A DNA stretch of 64,000 nt from Limiplasma sp958448555 (lineage in GTDB: Bacteria; Bacillota; Clostridia; Christensenellales; Aristaeellaceae). How positions within the stretch are numbered: position 1 is the stretch's first letter; the number at the start of each line of letters is the position of its first letter. Location of the stretch: contig CAUDEL010000001.1 of NCBI GenBank assembly GCA_958448555.1, positions 53,342 through 117,341 on the forward strand, written 5' to 3'. Under the pieces are notes generated by a model. The model did no database searches, had not been told where the DNA came from, and saw only the letters and a list, made by a program, of their open reading frames with translations. This document shows, piece by piece, positions 42,931-52,606 of the stretch. Position numbers and translations under genes: made by a program.

Positions 42931-43998
42931 TTACGCGCGCATTTTCATGATCGCGTCGTACAGGCCCAGGATATACTGGCTGCCCAGCGCGCGGTCGTAC
43001 AGGCCATATCCGGGCATGGCCTTCTCGTTCCAGATGGCGCGGCCATGGTCCGGGCGCACCGGGCCGTCAAAGCCGATATCCACCAGCGCGCGCACGATTT
43101 CCACCATATCCAGCGAGCCGTCGGCGGCGTAATGCGCGGCCTCCTCAAACACCCCCGGCGCCGTGTGCCGGGTGTTGCGAACGTGGGCGAAGTGGATGCG
43201 CCCCTTGAGGCTGCGGATGATGTCGGGAATGTCGTTGGCGGGATTGGAGGAGAGCGATCCCGTGCACAGGGTCACGCCGTTGTGGACGTTTGGCACCGCG
43301 TCCATGAGCCGGTGAATCTGCTCCTTGCACGTGACGATGCGCGGCAGGCCAAAGACGCTCCAGGCTGGATCGTCGATGTGAATGGCCATGTTCACGTCGT
43401 ATTTGTCGCACACGGGCATGATGGCCTTGAGGAAGTAGATCAGGTTGGCAAAAAGCTTCTCCTCATCCACATCCCGATAGAGCTCGAACAGCTCCCGGAT
43501 ATGCGCCATGCGCTCGGGCTCCCATCCGGGCAGGACAAAACCGTTGCTGCCCTCGTCCAGTTGCTCGAACATCTTCTGGGGGTCGAGCTGATCGATTTTG
43601 CGCTGGTCATAGGCCAGCACGGTCGAGCCGTCGGGGCGGGGCTTGGCCAGGTCTGAGCGGGTCCAGTCAAACACCGGCATGAAGTTATAGCACACCATGC
43701 CGATTCCTTCCCCGCCCAGCTTGGCCAGCGTGCGGATATAGTTGTCGATGTAGCGGTCGCGTTCGGGCGAGCCGACCTTGATGGCATCGTGAATGTTGAC
43801 GCTCTCAATGCCAAGGAGCGAAAGCCCCGCGTCCTCCACCTGCTTTTTCAGGTTCTGGATCTCCGACAGCTCCCATTCCTCGCCGGGCATCGTGCCGTAC
43901 AGCGTGCTGATGACGCCCACCATGCCGGGAATCTGGCGGATCTGCCACAGCTTTACCGAATCATACGCCTCGCCGAACCAGCGGAAGCTCATTTTCAT
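42931..43998 (-). CDS. uxuA: Mannonate dehydratase
   Basis: 355 residues, xylose-isomerase-like TIM barrel. The start MKMSFRWFGEAYDSVKLWQI, the IPGMVGVISTLY segment, the metal ligands in MAIHIDDPAWSVFGLPRI and HFAHVRNTRH, and DHGRAIW near the end are the UxuA pattern. It dehydrates D-mannonate to 2-keto-3-deoxygluconate. No kinase or aldolase for that product is seen in the window. Confidence 0.96.
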   Translation of the reverse strand: MKMSFRWFGEAYDSVKLWQIRQIPGMVGVISTLYGTMPGEEWELSEIQNLKKQVEDAGLSLLGIESVNIHDAIKVGSPERDRYIDNYIRTLAKLGGEGIGMVCYNFMPVFDWTRSDLAKPRPDGSTVLAYDQRKIDQLDPQKMFEQLDEGSNGFVLPGWEPERMAHIRELFELYRDVDEEKLFANLIYFLKAIMPVCDKYDVNMAIHIDDPAWSVFGLPRIVTCKEQIHRLMDAVPNVHNGVTLCTGSLSSNPANDIPDIIRSLKGRIHFAHVRNTRHTAPGVFEEAAHYAADGSLDMVEIVRALVDIGFDGPVRPDHGRAIWNEKAMPGYGLYDRALGSQYILGLYDAIMKMRA

Positions 43999-44028
43999 AG
44001 GCTTTTTTCCTCCTGCTTTTCATGACGG

Positions 44029-45315
44029 TCAGCCGCCGTACACCAGGTTCGGCAGCCACATGATGACATCCGGGATAAAGACGCAGATCAGCACCAAAAC
44101 GATCACGGCTGCATAGAAGGGGAGGGTCTCCTTAAAGTACTGCTCGATGGGGCAGTCCAGAATATCGCATACGGTGTACAGCGCCGTGCCCACGGGCGGT
44201 GTCATGCAGCCCATGGTGACGATGGTCATCATGCAGATGCCAAAGTGTACCGGGTCCACACCCATCTGGGTCAGAACGGGCAGGAACAGGGGGGTGAGGA
44301 GCATGATGTTGACGTTGCTGTCCAGGAACATGCCCAGGATAACCAGCAAGAGCACGATGAGCACAAGCAGGATCTGTGGGTTGGAGGTGATGCCAAACAG
44401 CAGGCTACCCAGCGTGGCGGGCGCGTTAATCATGGTCATGACCTTGCCGAAGATGCCGCTCATGGCGATGATGAGGATAATGCCGCCGTTGTCGATGAAG
44501 CTGTCCTTGAGGGCGGCGCAGAAGTTCTTCCAGGTCAGCTCCTTATAGACGAAGGCGCCCACGATCAGCGCATAGACGACGGCCACGGAACCAGCCTCCG
44601 TTGCGGTGAACAGTCCGAAGCGAATTCCTACGATCAGGATGATAGGGAAGATTACGGCCCAGATGGACTGCTTGAGCTCATGGAAGATCTCTTTCCAGGT
44701 CGGGCGCTTGGCGTTGGGGTCGGGCAGGTCGAAGCCACGGCGCTTGGCCGTGACGCGAACCGTGAGCATCAGCAGGGCCATCATCATGATGCCGGGCAGA
44801 ATACCGGCAATAAACAGCTTGCCGATGGAGACGCCTCCCACAAAGCCGTAGAGAATCAGGCCCAGGGAGGGCGGGATGGTTGCGGTAATCAGGCTGGTCA
44901 CGCAGATGACGCCGCCGGCATATCCCTTGGTATAGCCGCGGCGGATCATCTCGGGACCCAGGATGCGCGCTTCCATGGAAGCGTCGGCGACGGCAGAGCC
45001 ACTCACGCCGCCCATGAGGGTTGAGAGAAGCACGGAAACCTGCGCCGTGCCGCCGATCATGCGGCGGGTCAAAAGGCGCGAAAAAGCGATCAGATGCCGG
45101 GTGATGCCCGTGCGGTTCATCAGGTTGCCGGCAAAGATGAAGAAGGGAACCGCCAGGAAGGCGATGGACTGCGTCTGGGAAATGACGTACTGCGCGGTTA
45201 CGTTGAGATTGCGGCCCGCGTCGACGAACCACAGCAGACCCGCGCCGCCGATGACGAAGGCGATGGGCGCGTTAATCAAAAGCAAAACCACAAAAGCAAG
45301 AATCAGCATTGTCAC
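44029..45315 (-). CDS. TRAP transporter large permease (DctM)
   Basis: 428 residues with about 12 membrane helices. The DctM signatures are visible: GSAVADASMEARILGPEMIR near 107, TATIPPSLGLILYG near 145, and MGCMTPPVGTALYTVCDI near the C-terminus. It is the sodium-driven transport subunit. It overlaps the small-subunit gene by four bases. With uxuA, uxuB and uxaC the substrate is probably a hexuronate. Confidence 0.95.
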   Translation of the reverse strand: MTMLILAFVVLLLINAPIAFVIGGAGLLWFVDAGRNLNVTAQYVISQTQSIAFLAVPFFIFAGNLMNRTGITRHLIAFSRLLTRRMIGGTAQVSVLLSTLMGGVSGSAVADASMEARILGPEMIRRGYTKGYAGGVICVTSLITATIPPSLGLILYGFVGGVSIGKLFIAGILPGIMMMALLMLTVRVTAKRRGFDLPDPNAKRPTWKEIFHELKQSIWAVIFPIILIVGIRFGLFTATEAGSVAVVYALIVGAFVYKELTWKNFCAALKDSFIDNGGIILIIAMSGIFGKVMTMINAPATLGSLLFGITSNPQILLVLIVLLLVILGMFLDSNVNIMLLTPLFLPVLTQMGVDPVHFGICMMTIVTMGCMTPPVGTALYTVCDILDCPIEQYFKETLPFYAAVIVLVLICVFIPDVIMWLPNLVYGG

Positions 45316-45896
45316 GGCTGCCCGACCTCCTTTGCGTCCTCAAATGTGACAGGCGTCTCGTCCGCTCCGGCGTTCTCCTCGCCGATGACGTCAGGGTTGT
45401 CCTTGCGGACGTTGTATGTGTCGTCGTTGAAATGGGTGGCTACTTTGTAGATCTTGGTAAGGCAGGTCAGAATCATCAGCATGCCGCCCACGGGCAAAGA
45501 GGCGGTCACGGCGCCGTAATTGATCCCCCAGGCAGCCAGGGTATTGAAAGGACGGGCACCGTTGCTTTTGATGATGGCCAGCCCGCCGCGAATCAGAACA
45601 AAGAGCATGACGATCATCAGCGCAAAGACGACGAGCTGTAGGACCTTCTGCACCTTGGGAGAAAGCTTGCTTACCAGAATATCCATGCCTACCAGACGGG
45701 AATAGCGCATGGCCACGTCTGCACCCAGGAAAGCAGTCCAGCTGAAAAGCAGCAGGCAAAGGTCATCGGCATAAATGATCGGCGTGCCGCAATAGCGCAG
45801 GACTGCGTTCATAAACGTGAGAATAACGATGGCCGCAAACCCAAGGCCAACAATGATATCTTCTATCTTGCAGTAGACAGCGTATACTTTTTTCAT
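45312..45896 (-). CDS. TRAP transporter small permease (DctQ)
   Basis: 194 residues with four membrane helices and the family's DDLCLLLFSWTAFLGADVAM segment near 42-62. A hydrophilic C-terminal tail of about 40 residues is longer than usual. It partners DctM. Confidence 0.93.
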   Translation of the reverse strand: MKKVYAVYCKIEDIIVGLGFAAIVILTFMNAVLRYCGTPIIYADDLCLLLFSWTAFLGADVAMRYSRLVGMDILVSKLSPKVQKVLQLVVFALMIVMLFVLIRGGLAIIKSNGARPFNTLAAWGINYGAVTASLPVGGMLMILTCLTKIYKVATHFNDDTYNVRKDNPDVIGEENAGADETPVTFEDAKEVGQP

Positions 45897-46010
45897 CGTC
45901 CTTCCTCCCCGGAGAAATGGTTCTTACATCCAAAACAAGAGGGGCGGCGGGCTTGCCGCAGCAAACACCGCCGCCCGGCAATTCATGCGCGGATGAATTG
46001 CTCCATTGCC

Positions 46011-46997
46011 TTACTTGCTGATGCCAAGCTGCTTGTAGAGCTCCTCGCGGAGAGCCTCGTAGTCGGCACCGCCGGTGGTGGCGGGATCGGAGTAGAGATA
46101 CTCGGTGGCGGCGCGGAAGGCCTCGCGGTCAGGCACGGTCACCTTGACGCCGGCAGCCTTCATTTCTTCCAGGTACTTTTCCTCGTATTCGATGACGATG
46201 GCCTGGTTGTCCTTGTAGTTCTGCACGCAGGAGGTGGTCAACTGCTCCTGCTGCTCGGCGCTCAGGGTGTCAAACCAGGCGGCGCCGCACACCATGTCGC
46301 AGGTCAGCAGGAAGTGCTGGCTGAGGCTGATGTCGGAGCACACCTCATAGAACTTGGAGGAGTAGATCGTGGGGATCTGCCACTCGCCGCCGTCGATGAC
46401 CTTGGTCTGGATGGCGTTGTAGCAATCGCTCTGGTTCATGGGAGTGGCGATGGCGCCCATGGCGTTGACGGAGTTGATGGCGATGGCGTTGCCCATGGTG
46501 CGGATCTTCAGGCCGTTGAGGTCCTCGGGCTTCTCGATGGGCTTGTTGGTCACCCAGTTGCGCCAGCCGGTCAGGCCGTTGGCCGTGAGCAGAACGATGC
46601 CCTGCTCGCGCAGGTCGGCGACCCACTCCTTATACAGCTCGGTTTCCATCAGGCCGTCCAACTGGTCATAGCTGTCCAGCAGGTAGGGCATCATCAGGAT
46701 GTCGATGCCGGGCACATAGCTGGCCAGACGGCTGGGGTCGCTGGAGGCGATCACGGGTTCGCCCATCATGCCGGCTTCCAGCACGTCGTCCGTGCTGCCC
46801 ATCTCCGAGGAAACGAGTGCCTTGGCATCCCAGCCGCCCATCTCGTTGAGGCGCCGGGCCCATTCTTCATGGGCCATGGACTGGGTGTCTCCAGGACCGT
46901 TGGTGCCGGTGATGATGACTTCGGTTTCGGCCATGGCGGCGGTCATGGTCAGGCACAGGGCCAGGACCAGCAACAGGGAAAGGACTTTCTTGGACAT
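46011..46997 (-). CDS. TRAP solute-binding protein (DctP)
   Basis: 328 residues, start at MSKKVLSL after GAAGGAGG, signal peptide to about residue 22 (TMTAAMAE). It carries the family's NWVTNKPIEKPEDLNGLKIR segment (here GWRNWVTNK...) with the Arg that binds the carboxylate of the ligand near 172, then NAIQTKVIDGGEW. It captures a sugar acid for DctQM. First gene of the hexuronate operon. Confidence 0.94.
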   Translation of the reverse strand: MSKKVLSLLLVLALCLTMTAAMAETEVIITGTNGPGDTQSMAHEEWARRLNEMGGWDAKALVSSEMGSTDDVLEAGMMGEPVIASSDPSRLASYVPGIDILMMPYLLDSYDQLDGLMETELYKEWVADLREQGIVLLTANGLTGWRNWVTNKPIEKPEDLNGLKIRTMGNAIAINSVNAMGAIATPMNQSDCYNAIQTKVIDGGEWQIPTIYSSKFYEVCSDISLSQHFLLTCDMVCGAAWFDTLSAEQQEQLTTSCVQNYKDNQAIVIEYEEKYLEEMKAAGVKVTVPDREAFRAATEYLYSDPATTGGADYEALREELYKQLGISK

Positions 46998-47116
46998 GGT
47001 TTTTCCTCCTTCATTTTGGAATAAAGGCCTATCTGATCGCGTACAAACGCGCGATTCACCATGAATGATGTATGATATGATCTCCTTTAGCAGTTTTTTT
47101 GCCATCTATCGTCACC
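46998..47116 (-). promoter_or_regulatory. Leader of the hexuronate operon
   Basis: About 120 bases from the promoter to the dctP start. It contains an extra AAGGAG followed by a short frame that reads into dctP, and AT-rich TATGATATGAT-like sequence. No riboswitch fold was recognised. Confidence 0.4.
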
Positions 47117-47145
47117 ATACTACCATACATGCTCAATACCGTCAA
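47117..47145 (-). promoter_or_regulatory. Promoter of the hexuronate operon
   Basis: TTGACG, 17 bases, TAGTAT on the minus strand. The spacer and -10 hold two direct copies of GTATGGT, a possible regulator site. The GntR gene next door is the natural candidate binder. Confidence 0.75.
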
Positions 47146-47184
47146 TAGTTTTTTTGGAATCCATACGAAATCATATTTGGCACA

Positions 47185-47211
47185 GAAAAAAAGGCATCCA
47201 AGGATGCCTTT
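47185..47211 (-). terminator. Terminator after the GntR gene
   Basis: Stem AAAGGCATCC / GGATGCCTTT with a two-base loop and seven T on the minus strand, about 180 bases after the regulator's stop. It separates the exporter-regulator operon from the hexuronate operon. Confidence 0.85.
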
Positions 47212-47390
47212 GGGAAGAAAAAACGATGAAATATCAAGGAATGTGCGTTTTTTCGCCCTTTGGAGGGAAACGTGACCGACTCTCAGGATCCGTACCAGGA
47301 GTACGCCCTCGAAAGGCAGGGACGGGCGAAACGCCTCGGCAAGACTTCACTGGCATGCCAGAGGATGCCCCTGTCAGAAAGGCGGCGGGG

Positions 47391-48110
47391 TCAGTCGGCA
47401 ATGTACTCGGGCTGGATGATGCGAAGCTGTTCCACCTCGCGCAGGACGCGCCGCACGTGCTTGCACAGCAGCGCCTGCGCGTTGAGGATATCCCGCTCGT
47501 GAATGGCGGCAAGCATCTTCTCGTGCTGCTCGATGTTCAGCCGCAGAATCTCCTGGCTCGCCTGGGCCGAGAGCACACGCAGACGCTGGTAATCGTGGCA
47601 GTTGCGGCGGATGATCTGGTTGCAGAGCTGATTGCCGGTTTCCTCATACATCACGTAATGAAAACGGTCGTCGCTGAGCAGAAAGGCCTCGTAATCCTGA
47701 CGCTCCAGGCAGCTTCGCTGGATACCGATCTGCTCCTGCATGCGCTTTAGGCCACTTTCCGTGGGGGCGAGAATAAAGCTCTCCAGTACGCTGCGCTCCA
47801 GCGATTCGCGCAGGAAGCGCTCCTGCACCACCCTTTTGAGGCTGATCTTGGATACGACGGTGCAGCGCTGCGGGTAGATCACGATGAGTCCTTCGCGGCT
47901 CAGGCGGATGAACGCCTCGCGCACAGGGGTGCGGCTCACGCCCAGCGTCGTGGCCATTTCGTGCTCGCTCATGCTCATCCCGGGGGCCAGGCGCAGGTTG
48001 ATGATGCTCTCCCGGATCGTCTGATACACCTGAGAGGCTACGGTGCTGCGGGTCGCCGTAACGCTTGTAGGCATGGAGAGGGCCGCAACATTTTGGATGG
48101 GCGTTTTCAT
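47391..48110 (-). CDS. GntR/FadR-family regulator, probable UxuR-like
   Basis: 239 residues. Winged helix at about 20-95 (MATTLGVSRTPVREAFIRLS, then QRCTVVSKI) and an FCD effector domain at about 100-225 with DDRFHYVMY and a metal-type His near the C-terminus. Its ATG overlaps the stop of the upstream DUF4340 gene (ATGA), so it is co-expressed with the ABC exporter operon, yet it sits just before the hexuronate operon and its family regulates uronate genes. The target is therefore ambiguous. Confidence 0.88.
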   Translation of the reverse strand: MKTPIQNVAALSMPTSVTATRSTVASQVYQTIRESIINLRLAPGMSMSEHEMATTLGVSRTPVREAFIRLSREGLIVIYPQRCTVVSKISLKRVVQERFLRESLERSVLESFILAPTESGLKRMQEQIGIQRSCLERQDYEAFLLSDDRFHYVMYEETGNQLCNQIIRRNCHDYQRLRVLSAQASQEILRLNIEQHEKMLAAIHERDILNAQALLCKHVRRVLREVEQLRIIQPEYIAD

Positions 48111-49453
48111 GGCGCTGATTTCCTTCCTGTCTGTAGAGATAACGTTTCGATCAGGGCTTGGACATAGGTATCCTCCACCACAAAGTGGGTCTCTCCCAGC
48201 ACCGTCAGGTAGCTGTATCCGCTGACGGCGGGGGAGAAGGAGGTGACCTCCACCGCGCCTGAGCGCAGGGTGGCCGTGATGGAGAGCGTGGGTTGGGCGA
48301 GGACGCCGGGGGTGGCGGTTTCTCCCGCGATGGGAATCCCGTTGAGGGCTGCAAGGAAGGCGGACGCTTCCTCCGATGAAAGCGCCTTCCCGTCCAGCGT
48401 GACCGAAACGGCGCCGCCTGTGCCCTCGATGTCTGCGATGATCTGCGCATCCGGCAGATCAAAGACCAGGCGCTCAAGGTCGCCCGCGCCGTAGTACAGC
48501 GCCGTGCCACCCGTGAGCAGCGTGTAGTCGAAGGTGAGGGCCTGGAGCACGGATGCGTCCACGGCGTACACGTTTCCCGTGTCGGGCCGGGCCATCAGGC
48601 AGTCGCCGTCCTGCGCATGGGCAAACCACAGCTCCGTCTCTCCATCGTCCGTACGCAGCGTGAGGCGCAAAGCGGGATCGTCAAAACCCCAGGCCGACAG
48701 GTCGGCGTCAAAGGCCACAAACGAATCGGAATACACGGACAGCAGCGGTACAAACAGCTGAGAGACCACGGCGGTGCTGGGCACGCGCTGGCGGATGGGG
48801 GCGGTGAGAAAGTAACTGGTGTCAGTGCAGCTCAGGGCGTAGCTACGCGCATCGCCGCCAAATTCCATCTCGATGGAACGGATGGAGGCAAAGTCGCTCA
48901 CCTCATTGATATTCAGAGGCGTATGGCTCATCAGCTCAAGCTCGCTGCGTAAGAACAATTCCGCCACGGATGCGCTGACCAGGTAAACGGCGTTTTCCTG
49001 TGCGTCATACATGTACACGTTTTGATCGATGGGATTGGTCATCAGCACCTGCACGAGGCGCTGGCTTCCGTCCGTGAGGATGAGCGTGACGGTGGCGCGG
49101 GGCGTCTGAATGCCATAGTTGGCGAAGGTGGAGGCATCGGTGTTTTTGCGGCTGCCGGAGAGATGCGTGGCGGCGTAGAGCAGCGCGTGGAGCTGGGTGC
49201 CGTCATACTCCGCCTGCGTTTGGGCGATGACCTCCGGCCCCGATTCGCCCTGCATCACCGCATAGGAGGAATGTTGGTTTTCCACCATCACGGCGGCAAG
49301 CTGGGACAGAGGAATCTCCACAAAGGTTTCCACCGCCGTGTCGTCAGCCCTCACCGCGGCCTGCGGCGTGTAGCGCCACAGCATGGTCAGCATCAGCCCA
49401 AGAGCCGCGCACACGAGCGCCATTCCCACAACCGTCCGCTTGAGTGATCTCAT
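48107..49453 (-). CDS. DUF4340 membrane-anchored protein of a Gld-type ABC system
   Basis: 448 residues. One N-terminal membrane helix (VVGMALVCAALGLMLTMLWR), then an outer region with repeated DUF4340 units (YDGTQLHALLYAATHLSG; DASTFANYGI; PRATVTLILTDGS). DUF4340 proteins follow GldG-like genes in many bacteria. The role is unknown, probably an envelope partner of the exporter. It overlaps both neighbours by four bases. Confidence 0.85.
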   Translation of the reverse strand: MRSLKRTVVGMALVCAALGLMLTMLWRYTPQAAVRADDTAVETFVEIPLSQLAAVMVENQHSSYAVMQGESGPEVIAQTQAEYDGTQLHALLYAATHLSGSRKNTDASTFANYGIQTPRATVTLILTDGSQRLVQVLMTNPIDQNVYMYDAQENAVYLVSASVAELFLRSELELMSHTPLNINEVSDFASIRSIEMEFGGDARSYALSCTDTSYFLTAPIRQRVPSTAVVSQLFVPLLSVYSDSFVAFDADLSAWGFDDPALRLTLRTDDGETELWFAHAQDGDCLMARPDTGNVYAVDASVLQALTFDYTLLTGGTALYYGAGDLERLVFDLPDAQIIADIEGTGGAVSVTLDGKALSSEEASAFLAALNGIPIAGETATPGVLAQPTLSITATLRSGAVEVTSFSPAVSGYSYLTVLGETHFVVEDTYVQALIETLSLQTGRKSAP

Positions 49454-50829
49454 AGGTGCTTCCTCCGGTGAATCATGACAAAGCCCGCGCACAGGACCCC
49501 AAGTGGCAGGACTGCCACCAGCACGGCACCCCATCCCAGCGCCTGCCCAAATGTGATGGGCAGGGGCGAGGAGCGGAGCGTTTTAGGGGGCAGGCTCAGG
49601 GTTTGCACATCGGTGTAGAGATAGCTGACAACCTGCGAAAGGAAGAGGCTGTTGGCATAGGTGGTGGCGTTCATCAGGTCATCCGCGAAGAGCATACGGG
49701 ACCCGGCGGCAAACACCATGGCCGTCTCTCCGCTGGCAAGGGTCTTCTGGGCAATGGCGGCCAGAACCACGCTTCCCTGGAGGTCGTCTTGCTCGCGGCT
49801 GGAGGTGGTGTACTGCACGCTGGACTTGCGGTAGGCCTCCGAGGTAGAATACAGGACTGCCTGCGCTGTGGACGACAGGGTGAAGGAGCGCGAGGAGGGC
49901 ATCACCACATAGACGGGGTGATCGGCGAAATAGGCGTTGATGACATGGGACGAATACATGGGGATGAGGTTAAGCGGGTTGCCTGCGGCGCTGGCAGTCG
50001 GCTCAAAGACCAGGTCCGCTTCGGGAAAGATGCCCCAGGAGGCAAGGAAGGCCTCCAGGTTCGGCAGGGAGGAGGCGCTGGGCTCAAGAAACGCGATGAG
50101 CTTTCCGCCCGCGGCCAGATAGGCCTGGAGCTTTTCGATCTCCTCGGACGCATAATCCTGTGTGGGCGCCGCCAGGATGACGATGGACGCGCCGTCTACA
50201 TCGCCCGTGAGCAGCGCGGCGTCGCGCAGGGCGAAGCTGTTGCTTTCAAACAGCCGGCGAAGGGCCGTGGTGGGCCGCTCGTTATGCCCGGTGATGAACG
50301 CGGCCTGCGGCATGGCGTCGTTGTTTACATAGAGCAGCGCGCTGGTGAGCTGCTGCTCCAGGTCGATCCCGGTGATCTCGCCCTGCGCGTCGGTCAGCAG
50401 AAGCTGGCCGTAGGAGACGGTTTTGGAGCGTACCGCCCCCTCCACAAGCAGGTCCCCCTCCTCCAGCTGGAGGCCCATCTGCGCATAGTGTTCCAAAAAG
50501 ACGGGATTGGCATAGGGATCGACATATTCTACGGAGATGAGGGGGCTTAGGCGCGTGTAGCGGCTGAGCATCTCCCTGAGCATGGCCGGATAATCGCTTT
50601 GCGCGCTGACGACATAAACGCATACCGGCTCGCTGAGCCATGCGCATGCCTCGCCCGTGAGCTCGCTGAGCTCGTAGAGCCGTTCTTGCGTCATATCCAG
50701 CGAAAGGCCAAAGCGGTCGTCGGCCAGCCGCACGCACAGGTTGACCAGCACATAGGCGCACAGCGCCAGCGCCAGAAGCAGCGCGTAGAGGCGCCGCATC
50801 TTCTGATCGGTCTTTTGAAAACTGCTCAT
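49450..50829 (-). CDS. GldG-like ABC-associated auxiliary protein
   Basis: 459 residues, start at MSSFQKTDQKMRRL because it overlaps the permease stop by four bases. One membrane helix at each end (LYALLLALALCAYVLVNLCV and a C-terminal one before VMIHRRKHL). Between them is a GldG/IntraFlagellar-transport-52-like domain (FITGHNERPTTALRRLFESN; GDVDGASIVILAAPTQDYAS). It is the outer partner of the ABC-2 permease. Substrate unknown. Confidence 0.85.
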   Translation of the reverse strand: MSSFQKTDQKMRRLYALLLALALCAYVLVNLCVRLADDRFGLSLDMTQERLYELSELTGEACAWLSEPVCVYVVSAQSDYPAMLREMLSRYTRLSPLISVEYVDPYANPVFLEHYAQMGLQLEEGDLLVEGAVRSKTVSYGQLLLTDAQGEITGIDLEQQLTSALLYVNNDAMPQAAFITGHNERPTTALRRLFESNSFALRDAALLTGDVDGASIVILAAPTQDYASEEIEKLQAYLAAGGKLIAFLEPSASSLPNLEAFLASWGIFPEADLVFEPTASAAGNPLNLIPMYSSHVINAYFADHPVYVVMPSSRSFTLSSTAQAVLYSTSEAYRKSSVQYTTSSREQDDLQGSVVLAAIAQKTLASGETAMVFAAGSRMLFADDLMNATTYANSLFLSQVVSYLYTDVQTLSLPPKTLRSSPLPITFGQALGWGAVLVAVLPLGVLCAGFVMIHRRKHL

Positions 50830-51536
50830 GCTACGCGCTTCCTTTGGAGCACGTACACGCAGCCAAAGAGAAACAGCAGCGTGGTGCTCAGGTAATATAC
50901 GGCATCGGCCAGGTTGAATACGCCATAGGAAAAGCCGGTCATGTGCGCGGTTACCGCCACGAACGCCAGCGCCTGACGCAGAGCGATATTGCTGACCGCC
51001 GCACTCAGGTTTCCGGCGATTGCCAGCAGCGAAAAGAGCGAATAGGTGACGATGGCGGCCACGAACTGGCTGTCGGTCAGAACAGAAATAAACTGTCCGA
51101 TGGCGATCAGCGTCGATGCAAGCAGCATGCACCCCGCGTAGTTTCCCAAAACCGTCATCGGCTCCCAGAAGCCGTAGCAGGCCAGGATCACGGGGTAGAT
51201 CAGCGTGACGCACAGCGGCAGCGCAAAGACGCTGAAAGCGGCCAGAAACTTCCCCGCCATCAGCGCCAAGAGCGAGACAGGCGCCGTCATGAGCAGCTCG
51301 TCGGTGCGCTGTTTGCGCTCTTCCGAGCGCATGCGCATGGTCAGGATGGGCAGAAGGTACAAAAGAAGCGTTGAGGCGGAGGAAAAGAACACCGTGATTT
51401 CGCCGCTCTGGGCGATCAGATTCCCGATGACGAACATGCAGCCGGAGATGCACAGGAACATGGCGATAAACGCATATCCCGTCATGGTGTGAAAGTACTG
51501 GCGAAGCTCCTTACGATACACGCCCCACATCGTCAT
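50826..51536 (-). CDS. ABC-2 type permease (GldF-like)
   Basis: 236 residues with six membrane helices. The N-terminus WGVYRKELRQYFHTMTGYAF and the RSEERKQRTDELLMTAPVSL segment are typical of the ABC-2/GldF family. Start overlaps the ATPase gene by 26 bases (an internal ATG two codons later is possible). Confidence 0.9.
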   Translation of the reverse strand: MTMWGVYRKELRQYFHTMTGYAFIAMFLCISGCMFVIGNLIAQSGEITVFFSSASTLLLYLLPILTMRMRSEERKQRTDELLMTAPVSLLALMAGKFLAAFSVFALPLCVTLIYPVILACYGFWEPMTVLGNYAGCMLLASTLIAIGQFISVLTDSQFVAAIVTYSLFSLLAIAGNLSAAVSNIALRQALAFVAVTAHMTGFSYGVFNLADAVYYLSTTLLFLFGCVYVLQRKRVA

Positions 51537-52470
51537 GCGCTCCTTCCCGGGTGATGCTTACAAAGATCTCCTCCAGCGAGGGCGTCACTGAGCGCAGCTC
51601 GTGGAGCGTCACATTCCCGCTCAGCGGCGCCAGCGCGCAAAACAGTTCCGCCTCAGGCTCCCGGCCCAGCGGCAGGGTCAGCGTGATGGACGTCTGCCCG
51701 TGCGCAAATGGCTCAATCCGCACGTTTTCGCCATACTTCGCCAGCGCCTGACGGACCTGCGCAACGTCTCCGGACATGATGGCCCGGGCGACGCTGGCAT
51801 GCTGGTACGAGCACTCGATAGCCTGCGGCGAGCCGTCCGCCACCAGGTGGCCCTTGCGCAGGATCAGCAGACGCGAACACACGGTGGCGATTTCCGAAAG
51901 CACGTGTGAGGAGATCAGAATGGACATCTGTTGGGAGAAGCGCTGAATCAGCGAGCGGATCTCCATCATCTGCTGCGGGTCCAGCCCTACGGTGGGTTCG
52001 TCAAGAATCAGCAGGCGGGGCTGGCCTACCAGCGCGGCGGCAAACCCCACGCGCTGACGGTAGCCCTTGGAGAGGTTCCCGATAACCCGCCGCGCTACAT
52101 GGGTCAGGCTCAATTCCGAGCACACGCGCTCACATTCGCGTCGGGTGCCGCGCGCTTCAATCCCCCGCAACGAACAGACAAACTGCAGGTGTTCCTGAAC
52201 GGTCATGTCCGTATACAGCGGCGGCAGCTCCGGCAGATACCCCACACAGCGCTTGGCCGCGATGGGTTCCTCCAGCATGCTGTGCCCCCACAGCGAAATT
52301 TCGCCCGACGAGGGTGTCAAATACCCCGAGATCATGCGCATCAACGTGCTTTTTCCAGCGCCATTGCGTCCCAGAAGGCCGACCGTTTCACCGTCGCCGA
52401 TGGAGAAGCTCACATCCTCTACGGCATGAAAAGCCCCGTATTGCTTGGTCAATGAAGCAACTTGCAGCAT
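51511..52470 (-). CDS. ABC transporter ATP-binding protein (GldA-like)
   Basis: 319 residues. Walker A GLLGRNGAGKST near 32, Q-loop PELPPLYTDMT, signature LSKGYRQRVG near 130, Walker B RLLILDEPTVGLDP, then H-loop. The C-terminal 90 residues form the extension common in ABC-2 export ATPases. It powers the adjacent permease. Confidence 0.95.
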   Translation of the reverse strand: MLQVASLTKQYGAFHAVEDVSFSIGDGETVGLLGRNGAGKSTLMRMISGYLTPSSGEISLWGHSMLEEPIAAKRCVGYLPELPPLYTDMTVQEHLQFVCSLRGIEARGTRRECERVCSELSLTHVARRVIGNLSKGYRQRVGFAAALVGQPRLLILDEPTVGLDPQQMMEIRSLIQRFSQQMSILISSHVLSEIATVCSRLLILRKGHLVADGSPQAIECSYQHASVARAIMSGDVAQVRQALAKYGENVRIEPFAHGQTSITLTLPLGREPEAELFCALAPLSGNVTLHELRSVTPSLEEIFVSITREGAHDDVGRVS

Positions 52471-52515
52471 GAGAACGTTCCTCTCAGAAAACCTGATGGC
52501 TTGTTATATAAAACT

Positions 52516-52544
52516 AGTATACTACTTTTTGAAAATGCCGTCAA
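52516..52544 (-). promoter_or_regulatory. Promoter and palindromic operator of the Gld-type operon
   Basis: TTGACG, 17 bases, TATACT on the minus strand. The -10 lies in a perfect 10-bp palindrome TAGTATACTA (52515-52524), the shape of a GntR-family operator. The GntR gene at the end of this operon may be autoregulatory. Confidence 0.7.
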
Positions 52545-52606
52545 CAAGGACCTTGCATATTGCGCCGCCGCCCGGACGGGTGGGCCGGGCGGCGCAGAAG
52601 GCGGGA

